Source: CADEED01 sp039931065 | GTDB lineage: Bacteria > Pseudomonadota > Gammaproteobacteria > Steroidobacterales > Steroidobacteraceae | Length of the DNA: 64,000 nt | Reading direction: 5' to 3' | NCBI GenBank assembly: GCA_039931065.1 | Contig: JBDTSP010000003.1 | Location: 186,001-250,000 of the forward strand | Shown here: one piece after another, positions 1-7,955 of the stretch | Layout of the letters: each line of letters opens with the position of its first letter | How positions within the stretch are numbered: position 1 is the stretch's first letter | Notes under the pieces: model-generated | The model's database searches: none | What the model saw: only the letters and a program-made list of their open reading frames with translations | Told to the model about the DNA's origin: nothing | Made by a program: the position numbers and the translations under genes

Positions 1-30
1 TTTGGTCAAGGACTTCGGGCGAGGAGGCAT
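1..30 (-). CDS. tolA: TolA, N-terminal fragment (runs off the left edge)
   Basis: An ATG on the minus strand at 28-30 opens a frame reading MPPRPKSLTK before the window ends. It starts 5 bases beyond the tolR stop, with a GAGAG ribosome-binding-like stretch in between. In the Tol-Pal cluster tolA follows tolQ and tolR, so this is most likely the cytoplasmic tip of TolA, the inner-membrane protein that links TolQR to the outer membrane. Only ten codons are visible, so the call rests on context. Confidence 0.5.
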   Translation of the reverse strand, partial: MPPRPKSLTK

Positions 31-35
31 TGCTC

Positions 36-491
36 TCAGCGGGCTCGCTTCTTGTCCGGTGCTTCGGTCACGAACCCGACCTTGTCCGCACCCGCGCGTT
101 GCAGGATGGTCATCGCCCCAACTACTTCTCCGTAAGCCACTCGATAGTCCCCGCGCACCAGCACCACTGTTTCGGGCGCACGACGCAATACCGCGGCCGC
201 CTGCGCTTCGACTACGGCGGCGGTCAGCGGTTCATCTTCCGGCTTGTTGTAGTTGAGGAACAGCCGCCCGGCCTCGTCGATGGTGAGGATGATGGGCTTG
301 ACGTCTTTCATCATCTCGGGCGGGATCGCCTTCGCACCGGCCTTGGGCAATTGCACCTTGACGCCCTCGGCCAGCAGCGGCGCCGTGATCATGAAAATGA
401 TCAACAACACGAGCATCACGTCGATGTACGGCACCACGTTGATCTCGCCCATGAGGCGGCGCTTGCGGCGTGAATTGTTTTGCTGGGCCAT
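36..491 (-). CDS. tolR: TolR, biopolymer transport protein (ExbD/TolR family)
   Basis: The product is 151 aa, normal for TolR. It has a short basic cytoplasmic N-terminus, one membrane helix at about residues 22-42 (VVPYIDVMLVLLIIFMITAP) containing the conserved proton-pathway Asp of the ExbD/TolR family (PYIDVMLVLL), and a periplasmic domain. TolR works with TolQ as the proton-driven motor that energises TolA and the Tol-Pal system, which is needed for outer-membrane constriction at division. It lies 3 bases downstream of tolQ and directly before tolA. ExbD is the alternative by fold, but the ybgC-tolQ-tolR context settles it. Confidence 0.95.
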   Translation of the reverse strand: MAQQNNSRRKRRLMGEINVVPYIDVMLVLLIIFMITAPLLAEGVKVQLPKAGAKAIPPEMMKDVKPIILTIDEAGRLFLNYNKPEDEPLTAAVVEAQAAAVLRRAPETVVLVRGDYRVAYGEVVGAMTILQRAGADKVGFVTEAPDKKRAR

Positions 492-494
492 GCT

Positions 495-1169
495 TCAAGC
501 TCCGCGGCCGGCGTAACGTTGCAGGATGGTGGAAAACTCTTCCATGAACGCGTCGTATCGCAGCTCGAGGCGGCTCAGCTTGTCGGCAAACCGGTTGTAG
601 GCGATCACCGCGGGGATGGCGGCGAACAGACCGATCGCCGTCGCGATCAGCGCCTCGGCGATACCCGGCGCGACCATCTGCAAGGTGGCCTGCTGCACGC
701 CGCCGAGCGCGACGAAGGAATTGAGGATGCCCCAGACCGTGCCGAACAGGCCGACATACGGGCTGGTGGACCCGACCGTCGCGAGCGTCGCGAGACTCTC
801 TTCGAGGCGCTCGATTTCCTTGAGCTGGCCGACGCGCATGGCGCGGCGCGCGCCATCTAACAACTGGTCGGGCGGAATGTTGCCCTGCTTGAGGCGCGCG
901 AATTCGCGGAAGCCGAATTCGAAGATGCTCGACATGCCGGTGGAGCCGCCGCGGGTTTCGATCTGCCGGTACAACGCGGTGAGATCGCCGCCCTTCCAGA
1001 AGCTGGCTTCGAAGGACTCGGCTTCGTCACTGGCGCGCGACAGGAGCGCCCGCTTCTTGAAAATGATCGTCCAGGACATGAGCGAGGCCAGCAGCAGCAG
1101 GCCCATGACCACCTGCACCACCGGGCTTGCCTGCAGTACCAGCCTGACTATCGAGAGTTCATTGTCCAT
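495..1169 (-). CDS. tolQ: TolQ, proton channel subunit (MotA/TolQ/ExbB family)
   Basis: The 224-aa protein has an N-terminal membrane helix near residues 15-37, a cytoplasmic loop and two further helices at about 135-160 and 170-195. The conserved MotA/TolQ/ExbB stretch GLFGTVWGILNSF and the last helix (IAEALIATAIGLFAAIPAV) are clear. TolQ forms the pentameric stator-like channel around TolR in the inner membrane and powers TolA. It lies between ybgC and tolR with short gaps, as in most gammaproteobacterial tol operons. Confidence 0.96.
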   Translation of the reverse strand: MDNELSIVRLVLQASPVVQVVMGLLLLASLMSWTIIFKKRALLSRASDEAESFEASFWKGGDLTALYRQIETRGGSTGMSSIFEFGFREFARLKQGNIPPDQLLDGARRAMRVGQLKEIERLEESLATLATVGSTSPYVGLFGTVWGILNSFVALGGVQQATLQMVAPGIAEALIATAIGLFAAIPAVIAYNRFADKLSRLELRYDAFMEEFSTILQRYAGRGA

Positions 1170-1178
1170 CGAGCACCT

Positions 1179-1565
1179 TCAACGAATGAAGTCGGGTAAC
1201 GGCCGTGGCCGGAAAGTCTTCGCATCTACGCAGGCGACGCGCACTTCGCCTTCCGCCAGCAGCGTGGCATCCGCGCGCGTCACCGTCTGTTTGAACCTGA
1301 TCGAGGCGCGGCCTTCGGGCACCGGCACACAACTCACCAGCAACTCATCATCGAGTCGCGCCGGCCGCCGATAGTTCACTTTGACCTCGACGACGGCGAA
1401 TACGAATCCGTGCGTTTCGGCCAGCTCCATCTGGGAATGGCCCAGAGTGCGCAGCCATTCGGTGCGCGCGCGTTCCATGAACTTGAGGTAGTTAGCGTAA
1501 TAGACCACGCCGCCGCCGTCGGTATCTTCCCAGTAGACGCGGGTGCGCCAGGAGAATTCGCTCAT
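1179..1565 (-). CDS. ybgC: YbgC-type acyl-CoA thioesterase (hotdog fold)
   Basis: The start chosen is the ATG at 1565, giving 128 aa; an upstream ATG at 1652 in the same frame would place ruvB sequence in the N-terminus. The protein begins with the hotdog-fold signature of YbgC/4HBT thioesterases, VYWEDTDGGGVVYYANYLKF, including the catalytic Asp and the YYANY segment, followed by RTEWLRTLG. YbgC hydrolyses acyl-CoA or acyl-ACP thioesters and is tied to phospholipid synthesis at the membrane. It is the standard first gene of tol-pal operons. Here it starts 10 bases after ruvB, so the ruv and tol genes are probably cotranscribed. Confidence 0.92.
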   Translation of the reverse strand: MSEFSWRTRVYWEDTDGGGVVYYANYLKFMERARTEWLRTLGHSQMELAETHGFVFAVVEVKVNYRRPARLDDELLVSCVPVPEGRASIRFKQTVTRADATLLAEGEVRVACVDAKTFRPRPLPDFIR

Positions 1566-1575
1566 TTCGCCGCGG

Positions 1576-2619
1576 TCATCGTTCCGCCTCGAACAGCGGC
1601 ATATTGCCGAGGACGCGGTCGGGCACCTTGAGGCCGAAATGCAGATAGGCATTGCGCGTGGCCATGCGGCCGCGCGCGGTGCGCATCAGGAAGCCCTGCT
1701 GGATGAGGAACGGCTCGATCACGTCTTCGAGCGTGCCGCGCTCCTCGCCCACCGCCGCGCTCAGGCTTTCGATGCCCACCGGGCCGCCATCGAACTTCTC
1801 GATGATGGTCGACAGCAACTTGCGGTCGAGCGCGTCGAATCCCTGCGGATCGACTTCGAGCAGGTCGAGCGCGGCGCGCGCGACGGCTTCGTCGATGCGG
1901 CCGTCCGCCTTCACCTCGGCGTAGTCGCGCACGCGGCGCAGCAGCCGGTTGGCGATACGCGGCGTGCCGCGCGAGCGGGTCGCGATACGCGCGGCGCCTT
2001 CCGGGTCGATGGGCACGCCGAGAATGCCGGCCGAACGGGTAACGATCTTTTCGAGTTCGCCGACCGTGTAGAACTCGAGTCGCTGCACGATGCCGAAGCG
2101 ATCGCGCAGCGGAGAAGTTAGCAACCCCGCGCGCGTGGTCGCGCCGATCAGCGTGAACGGCTGCAGCGCCAGTTTGATCGATCGCGCCGCGGGACCTTCG
2201 CCGATCATGATGTCGAGCTGGAAGTCCTCCATTGCCGGGTACAACACTTCTTCGACCACGGGTGAGAGGCGATGGATCTCGTCGATGAACAACACGTCAC
2301 GCGGCTGAAGATTGGTAAGCAGTGCCGCGAGATCTCCCGGACGTTCGAGCACCGGCCCCGAAGTCTGGCGCAGGTTCACGCCGAGTTCGCTCGCCAGGAT
2401 GTTCGCAAGCGTGGTCTTGCCGAGACCTGGCGGCCCGAAGATGAGCGCGTGATCGAGCGCTTCGCCGCGATTCACCGCGGCCTTCACGAAGATCTCGAGC
2501 TGCGCCTTGACCTGTTCCTGGCCGACGTAATCGGCCAGTCTCTTGGGGCGAATGGCGCGATCGACGGCCTCCTCCTCCTTCGAGGCACCGGCTTCGACGA
2601 CACGTTCTTGTGTGTTCAC
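1576..2619 (-). CDS. ruvB: RuvB, Holliday-junction branch-migration ATPase
   Basis: The protein is 347 aa from a GTG at 2617-2619. That start overlaps the ruvA stop as GTGA, which is why it is preferred over the long upstream open frame. It has the AAA+ Walker A GPPGLGKTTLANILA, the Walker B DVLFIDEIHRL, the sensor segment TLIGATTRAGLLTSPLRDRF, and the C-terminal winged helix (GFLMRTARGRMAT). RuvB hexamers load on RuvA-bound four-way junctions and drive branch migration in recombinational repair. No SOS box is evident upstream of this cluster. Confidence 0.97.
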   Translation of the reverse strand: MNTQERVVEAGASKEEEAVDRAIRPKRLADYVGQEQVKAQLEIFVKAAVNRGEALDHALIFGPPGLGKTTLANILASELGVNLRQTSGPVLERPGDLAALLTNLQPRDVLFIDEIHRLSPVVEEVLYPAMEDFQLDIMIGEGPAARSIKLALQPFTLIGATTRAGLLTSPLRDRFGIVQRLEFYTVGELEKIVTRSAGILGVPIDPEGAARIATRSRGTPRIANRLLRRVRDYAEVKADGRIDEAVARAALDLLEVDPQGFDALDRKLLSTIIEKFDGGPVGIESLSAAVGEERGTLEDVIEPFLIQQGFLMRTARGRMATRNAYLHFGLKVPDRVLGNMPLFEAER

Positions 2620-3206
2620 TGCGGCCTTACCTGGCCCTGCAGCGCCCGGCGGATCAGGTCTTCGGTCGAGCCGCCCTGCCCGGCGAAGGGCTTCAGCATC
2701 AACGTGACTTCCGCGGGTTTGTAGCCGAGCGCGACCAGCGCGCTCCAGGCTTCGCCTTCGACGCCGTTGCCGCCCACCGGCATCGTGGCGCTGCTGGCCG
2801 CGACGGCCTCGAGGCGATCGCGCATTTCCATCAACACGCGCTCGGCCGTCTTGCGGCCGACGCCCGGAATCCTGGTGAGCGACGCCGTGTCCTGCAATTT
2901 CACCAGCGTCGTGAATCCCTCGACGCTGACCCCGGAGAGGATCGCCAGCGCGAGCTTCGGCCCCACCTGCGACACCTTGAGCAGATTGCGGAACAGCGCG
3001 CGCTCTTCCGGCGAACCGAAGCCGTAGAGGATGTGCGCGTCCTCGCGCACGACCAGATGGGTGAGCAGGCACACCTCGCTGCCAACCGCGGGCAACGTGT
3101 AGAACGTCGACATCGGTGCTTCGACGTCGTAGCCCACGCCACCGACATCCACCGTCAGATGCGGCGGAGCTTTCACCGCCAGTTTGCCGCGCACGAATCC
3201 GATCAC
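2616..3206 (-). CDS. ruvA: RuvA, Holliday-junction DNA-binding protein
   Basis: The 196-aa protein has the three RuvA domains: an N-terminal OB fold (MIGFVRGKLAVK), a central pair of helix-hairpin-helix motifs (including LTRIPGVGRKTAERVLMEM near residues 110-128) and a C-terminal helical domain that touches RuvB (WSALVALGYKPAEV). The start is a GTG at 3204-3206 that overlaps the ruvC TGA in a GTGA, and its own TGA overlaps the ruvB GTG in the same way. The three Ruv proteins are thus coupled by two identical 4-base overlaps, which suits coordinated synthesis of a complex. Confidence 0.97.
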   Translation of the reverse strand: MIGFVRGKLAVKAPPHLTVDVGGVGYDVEAPMSTFYTLPAVGSEVCLLTHLVVREDAHILYGFGSPEERALFRNLLKVSQVGPKLALAILSGVSVEGFTTLVKLQDTASLTRIPGVGRKTAERVLMEMRDRLEAVAASSATMPVGGNGVEGEAWSALVALGYKPAEVTLMLKPFAGQGGSTEDLIRRALQGQVRPQ

Positions 3207-3697
3207 GCGATCATCTCGAGCCGTCGGGTGTTCGCGTGGCAGATCGCGACCGCAAGTGCATCGGCGGCATCGGCGGCGAGTTTCATTTCGATCGACAGCA
3301 GTTGTTTGACCATGTGGGCGACCTGCGCCTTCTCAGCGCCGCCGACTCCCACCACCGCGAGCTTGATCGCGCGCGGTGCATATTCGTGAACGCCGAGCGC
3401 GACCGGCACCGCGGCGAGCGCCGCGCCGCGCGCCTGCCCTAACTTGAGCGCGCTATCCGCGTTCTTCGACATGAACACACGTTCGACGGCGATTTCCTGC
3501 GGACAGTGTTCGGCGATCAATGCCGCGACCCTGGCGTGGATGATGCGCAGCCGGTCGGCCAGCGGCCCACCTGCGGTTGCGATACAACCCTGCACCACCA
3601 GCACCGCGGTTCCGTGTTCGCAGTCGATGATGCCGAAGCCCGTGCGAAGGCTGCCCGGATCGAGCCCGAGAATGCGCTTGCGGCCACCCGGCAACAT
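3203..3697 (-). CDS. ruvC: RuvC, Holliday-junction resolvase
   Basis: The 164-aa protein is an RNase H-fold nuclease. Visible catalytic acids are the Asp in ILGLDPGS (about residue 13), the Glu in EIAVERVF (about 72) and the two Asps in AADAADALA near the C-terminus; FMSKNADSALKLGQARG matches the family closely. The ATG at 3697 was chosen because RuvC proteins start a few residues before the first catalytic Asp. ATGs at 3760 and 3775 are also in frame but have no better ribosome-binding site. Promoters for this cluster and for the divergent relA must lie in 3698-3868. Confidence 0.93.
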   Translation of the reverse strand: MLPGGRKRILGLDPGSLRTGFGIIDCEHGTAVLVVQGCIATAGGPLADRLRIIHARVAALIAEHCPQEIAVERVFMSKNADSALKLGQARGAALAAVPVALGVHEYAPRAIKLAVVGVGGAEKAQVAHMVKQLLSIEMKLAADAADALAVAICHANTRRLEMIA

Positions 3698-3868
3698 CCG
3701 CGCGACGACCGGCCCCGCCGACTTTTCTTCCGGTCGGAATGCGCGCCAGGACGATCTCATCGGATATCGCGCCATCGCTGTCTTAAATGCCCGCGCCCGT
3801 TGGAAAAAACAGCGCGTATCATAGCCGCAAATCCGTCGCTCCTCACGACGCGCCGTCATTAATCCCGT

Positions 3869-5839
3869 GTGCACAACCTCCATTCCTGTTCGCCCGAAAT
3901 CCACGCGTCGATAGACGCTCACGCCGCCACGCTCGCGAGCTGGGGTGTACCGCGCGCGGCCATCGATCGCGCCTCGGAAGCGGCCGTCATCGTCGCCTCG
4001 TTGACCGAAGACGCGGGCCTCGCCGCGGCGCTGCTCGCGCAGCTCGCCTTTGGTGCGCAGGTCGAAGAGGCGCGCGAGATCGAGCTGCACTTCGGTCCGA
4101 CCGTGAGTGCGTTGGCGCGCGAACTCGCACATTTCGGCGACATCCGGCTGACCCCCGCATCGGCAGCATCTCATCATCTCGAACCGGCGCAGGCCGAAGC
4201 CCTGCGCAAGATGTTGCTGTCGGTGGTCAGCGATCCGCGCCTCGTCCTGGCACGGCTCGCCCGCCAGCTCGTGGACCTGCAGGCATCCAGGGATGGTCAC
4301 GCGACGACCCGCGAGCGGCTCGCGCTGGAAACGCGCGAGGTGTTTGCTCCGCTTGCGAACCGGCTGGGACTTTGGCAGCTCAAGTGGGAGCTGGAGGACT
4401 TCGCCTTCCGCTTCCTGCAGCCCGACGACTACCGGCGCATCGCGGGCGCGCTGGCCGAGAAACGCACCGATCGCGAACGCTACATCGCCGAGCTGTGCCG
4501 CGGCCTCGAAGAAATGCTGCGGCACGCCGGCATCAGTGGCGAGGTCAACGGCAGACCGAAACACATCTACAGCATCCACCGGAAGATGGATCGCAAACAG
4601 CTGACGTTCGAGCAGGTGTTCGACCTGCGCGCGGTGCGCATCGTCACCGCGACCGTCGCGGATTGTTATGCCGCCTTGGGGCTCGTGCACGGCCGCTATA
4701 CCTACATTCCAGGCGAATTCGACGACTACATCGCGACGCCCAAGGACAATTTCTACCGCTCCATCCACACCGCCGTGTTAGGTCCGGAAGCCAAGGTGGT
4801 GGAAGTGCAGATCCGTACCCGCGAGATGCACGACCAGGCCGATCTCGGGTTGGCGGCCCATTGGCGTTACAAGGAATCGCGCGCTCACGATGTAACTTAC
4901 GACCGCAAGATCGAATGGGTCCGCAAGCTGCTCGAGCCGACGCACGGCGATAAGGATTTTCTCGATGAAGTGCGCTCGGAGTTGTTCGAAGACCGCGTCT
5001 ACGCGCTGACCCCGAAGGGTGAAGTGGTCGACCTGCCGCTGCACGCGACGCCGCTCGATTTCGCCTATCACGTGCACACCGACCTCGGGCATCGCTGCCG
5101 CGGCGCGCGGGTCAACGGGCGCATCGTGCCGCTGACCCGGGCGCTGGCCAACGGCGAGATCGTCGAGATCATCACGCACAAGCACCCGCATCCAAGCCGC
5201 GACTGGTTGTCGGAGACGCAAGGCTTCCTGCTCTCGCCGCGCAGCCGCTCCAAGGTGCGCGCCTGGTTCCGGAAGTTAGACGAGGAAGCTGCCCAGCGCC
5301 CCAACAACAGCGCGAGCGTTACCGCCGAAGCCGTTTCGGCGGCTCCGCCACCCGCACCGCCGCGGCGCAAAGCGTCGCTCCGCAAGATTCCCCGGTCGCC
5401 GGTCGTGCTCGGGGGTGTCGAGGACCTGCCCACAAGCTTGGCCCGCTGCTGTGCGCCGGTGAAACCCGAACCCATCGCGGGTTACGCCACGATCGGGCGC
5501 GGCGTGACCATCCATCGGGCGGACTGCCCGGGCCTCAAGCGCATGAGCGCGACCCGGCCCGACCGGTTGATAGCCGCGGAATGGGCGGATGCGGCCCAAA
5601 CCCAGCCCGTTAGCCTCAATATTGTCGCGATCGACCGACAGGGACTGGTCCGGGATATCGGCGATCTGCTGGCCAGTGAAAAAATCTCCATCGAAATGAT
5701 GCACACCACTACCGACCGGACGCAGTCGACGGCTACCATCGACGTGCGAGTGGCGATTGACGGTGTGCAGCACCTGACACGTTTACTGCAGCGTATCCGA
5801 AAGGTGGGAAGTGTCCTTTCGGTACGCCGCTCGGGTTAA
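3869..5839 (+). CDS. relA: RelA-type (p)ppGpp synthetase with degenerate hydrolase domain
   Basis: This 656-aa protein makes the stringent-response alarmone (p)ppGpp. In order it has a degenerate N-terminal HD region (to about 185), the synthetase domain (about 205-345), a TGS domain (375-437), a short helical linker, a zinc-finger-like segment with C527, C528, H549 and C553, and a C-terminal ACT domain (580-656). The synthetase carries EFDD at 283-286, the EXDD signature of monofunctional RelA rather than the RXKD of bifunctional SpoT. The HD-domain metal-binding His-Asp pairs are absent. Length is slightly under the usual 720-745 because the N-terminus is short. The start is a GTG at 3869 and is uncertain. 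Confidence 0.9.
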   Translation: MHNLHSCSPEIHASIDAHAATLASWGVPRAAIDRASEAAVIVASLTEDAGLAAALLAQLAFGAQVEEAREIELHFGPTVSALARELAHFGDIRLTPASAASHHLEPAQAEALRKMLLSVVSDPRLVLARLARQLVDLQASRDGHATTRERLALETREVFAPLANRLGLWQLKWELEDFAFRFLQPDDYRRIAGALAEKRTDRERYIAELCRGLEEMLRHAGISGEVNGRPKHIYSIHRKMDRKQLTFEQVFDLRAVRIVTATVADCYAALGLVHGRYTYIPGEFDDYIATPKDNFYRSIHTAVLGPEAKVVEVQIRTREMHDQADLGLAAHWRYKESRAHDVTYDRKIEWVRKLLEPTHGDKDFLDEVRSELFEDRVYALTPKGEVVDLPLHATPLDFAYHVHTDLGHRCRGARVNGRIVPLTRALANGEIVEIITHKHPHPSRDWLSETQGFLLSPRSRSKVRAWFRKLDEEAAQRPNNSASVTAEAVSAAPPPAPPRRKASLRKIPRSPVVLGGVEDLPTSLARCCAPVKPEPIAGYATIGRGVTIHRADCPGLKRMSATRPDRLIAAEWADAAQTQPVSLNIVAIDRQGLVRDIGDLLASEKISIEMMHTTTDRTQSTATIDVRVAIDGVQHLTRLLQRIRKVGSVLSVRRSG

Positions 5840-5962
5840 CTTAAGCCCGTAGGGAGGCCCGCAAGCCGGGGCCGAAACGTGACGTGTTGCGGCGCCCAAA
5901 ATCGTCGTTTCGCGTCTACTCACAACGATTTTGTAGTTCTATCCGGGGTAACAAGACCGCTC

Positions 5963-7939
5963 ATGCGTGTCCTGCTGGTCGATCATGACTCAGAGGCTCT
6001 CGAAGCTATTGCGCGCGCCATTCGTGGCGTGCTCGAGCTCGACTGCGTCACCAGCAAGGGTGATGCCCTGCTGCTGCTGCGCCAGAACACGTATGACGTG
6101 CTCATAGCCTGTGAGCGCGCCATCGACGGGTCGGGCCTGGACCTGCTCGGCCGCACGACCCGCACCGCCGTACCGCTCAAGCGCATCTTCGCCGCCGCTC
6201 CCGAACGACTGCAGTTGTTAGGCCCGCGCCTGGCGCCGTTCAAGGTTCAGCGCACGATCAACTACCCCATCGATCTCGAAGAGTTGTGGCTCGCCATCGC
6301 GCAGGTAACCGGCGGACCCAACGACGAAACCGATGGCACCATCGAACGCGTGGTGCTCGACGAGCGCGGCCAGTCGTCCGCCGCCAGCGTGCCGCGCGGA
6401 CCGATTCCGCCGCGGCCACCCGCGCCGCTGTCAGCGGCGCCGCCGATTTCGGCCGCACCGGCGCCCATGACTTCAGCGTCTGGCCGATACGCGACCGCGC
6501 GCGTCGCCCAGCCCGCGCCTGAACCGCCGTTACGCGCTCCGCCGCCGCCACGTGCCCCTCCAGCAACTGCCCAGCGAGCACCCGCCGCCGGCCCGCGGGT
6601 CGCGGCGCCCACGCCGATGCGCGCGCCCGCGCCGCCGATGCAATCGATCCCGCTCATGCAAATGAGCACACCGGCGCCGCGCGACATCCTGCCGGCCTGG
6701 ACACCCGAACCGCCGTCCGAAGACGACTTCGCCTCGATCGCCGCGCAGGCGCGACTCGGCGTTCAGAAGAAGGTCGTCGATGAAGGTGCCCGCCGCAAGC
6801 GGCAGCGTCTGTTCACGGCCTGCGGCATCGCCGTGGTGGTGGCGGGTGCGATCGTTTTCCTGATCGAGAAGTTCTACGACCCCGCCGCGCGCGCGCGCGA
6901 ACAGGTCATCGCCGCTGAAAAGACGCGCATGTCGGAAGAGCAGAAGGTTACCGACAACCTGATGATGATCGAGGTCGACATCGAGCAGGCGATCATGAAC
7001 AACGAATTCGACACCGCGCGCCGCGAGCTCGCGACGCTGGTTGAAAAGGCGCCCAATCATCCGCGCCGGGAATTCCTGCAGGCTTCGATCGATCGGGCCG
7101 CCGAACTCGCCAAGCTGTCGCCGCAGAGTCTGGACAAGAGCCTGGACAAGGTTGCCGATAAAGGCGCCGACCGGAAAACCGCGCCGGTCCAGGCGGCGGT
7201 CCAGGCGGCGGTGCTGGCGGCGACCGGCGATCCACGCCAGCCCGCACGCCCTCGCCCCGCGGAACGAGCGGTCGACCGTACGCCGGAGCGCGGTGCGGCG
7301 CGCGCGCCGGAGCGCACGGTCGTCGCGCAGCGCAAGTTGCGCGAGGTGCCGCCGCCGCAGCCGCGCACCTACGGCGCGCCCATCGGCGAAACCGCGCCGC
7401 GCGAAACCATTGCGCTCAATGCGCCGATCAATTCAGCGCCGACGACGACGATGCGTCGCAATGACAATTCGTTCCCTGGACGCACCATCGAGGCCGGCGA
7501 CAACTCGACGACGCGCACGCCCGCGCCGCAGAGCAACTACCCCGCCGCGCGCGCCGCAGTGTCGAATCCGAATTCAGCGATCGCTCGCGCGCCTTCAGCG
7601 GCCGGTTCCGCCGCGGTAAACATGCCGCCGACCGCCCCGCCCGTCGCCGCACCGCCCGCGCCGGTCGATATCACCATGGCGAAGATCGTCAAACGCGTGC
7701 AGCCCGAACTGACGGGTGGCATTGCCCGCAAGGCCAAGGGTTACGTGCTGGTGAAGTTCAACATCAACGCCGCGGGCCGCGTCAGCGATGTCGAAGTACT
7801 CGAGTCGACACCCGCCGGTACGTTCGATGAATCCGCGGTGAATGCCGTGCGCAAGTGGATCTACGAGCCGCGCAAGGAAAACGGCGTGGCCGTCGCCTCG
7901 ACCGCGAAAGCGAAACTGATATTCGACGCGGCTAACTAG
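5963..7939 (+). CDS. Pseudo-receiver / transmembrane / TonB C-terminal fusion protein
   Basis: The 658-aa protein is read from the ATG at 5963. Residues 1-115 look like a CheY-type receiver: MRVLLVDHDSE supplies the acidic pocket, but the phosphoacceptor Asp position holds Cys50 (YDVLIACERAIDG), so ordinary phosphorylation is unlikely. A long Pro/Ala-rich linker follows (about 130-250), then one membrane helix at about 281-302 (TACGIAVVVAGAIVFLIEKF), a charged helical stretch (about 310-375), a second low-complexity linker, and a C-terminal TonB domain (569-655: GYVLVKFNINAAGRVSDVEV ... AVRKWIYEPRKENG). TonB domains contact outer-membrane receptors. The layout implies a cytosolic sensor half and a periplasmic TonB half. 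Its true partners are unknown; none of ExbB/ExbD is adjacent. Confidence 0.75.
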   Translation: MRVLLVDHDSEALEAIARAIRGVLELDCVTSKGDALLLLRQNTYDVLIACERAIDGSGLDLLGRTTRTAVPLKRIFAAAPERLQLLGPRLAPFKVQRTINYPIDLEELWLAIAQVTGGPNDETDGTIERVVLDERGQSSAASVPRGPIPPRPPAPLSAAPPISAAPAPMTSASGRYATARVAQPAPEPPLRAPPPPRAPPATAQRAPAAGPRVAAPTPMRAPAPPMQSIPLMQMSTPAPRDILPAWTPEPPSEDDFASIAAQARLGVQKKVVDEGARRKRQRLFTACGIAVVVAGAIVFLIEKFYDPAARAREQVIAAEKTRMSEEQKVTDNLMMIEVDIEQAIMNNEFDTARRELATLVEKAPNHPRREFLQASIDRAAELAKLSPQSLDKSLDKVADKGADRKTAPVQAAVQAAVLAATGDPRQPARPRPAERAVDRTPERGAARAPERTVVAQRKLREVPPPQPRTYGAPIGETAPRETIALNAPINSAPTTTMRRNDNSFPGRTIEAGDNSTTRTPAPQSNYPAARAAVSNPNSAIARAPSAAGSAAVNMPPTAPPVAAPPAPVDITMAKIVKRVQPELTGGIARKAKGYVLVKFNINAAGRVSDVEVLESTPAGTFDESAVNAVRKWIYEPRKENGVAVASTAKAKLIFDAAN

Positions 7940-7955
7940 CCAGCCGCGCCAGAGC

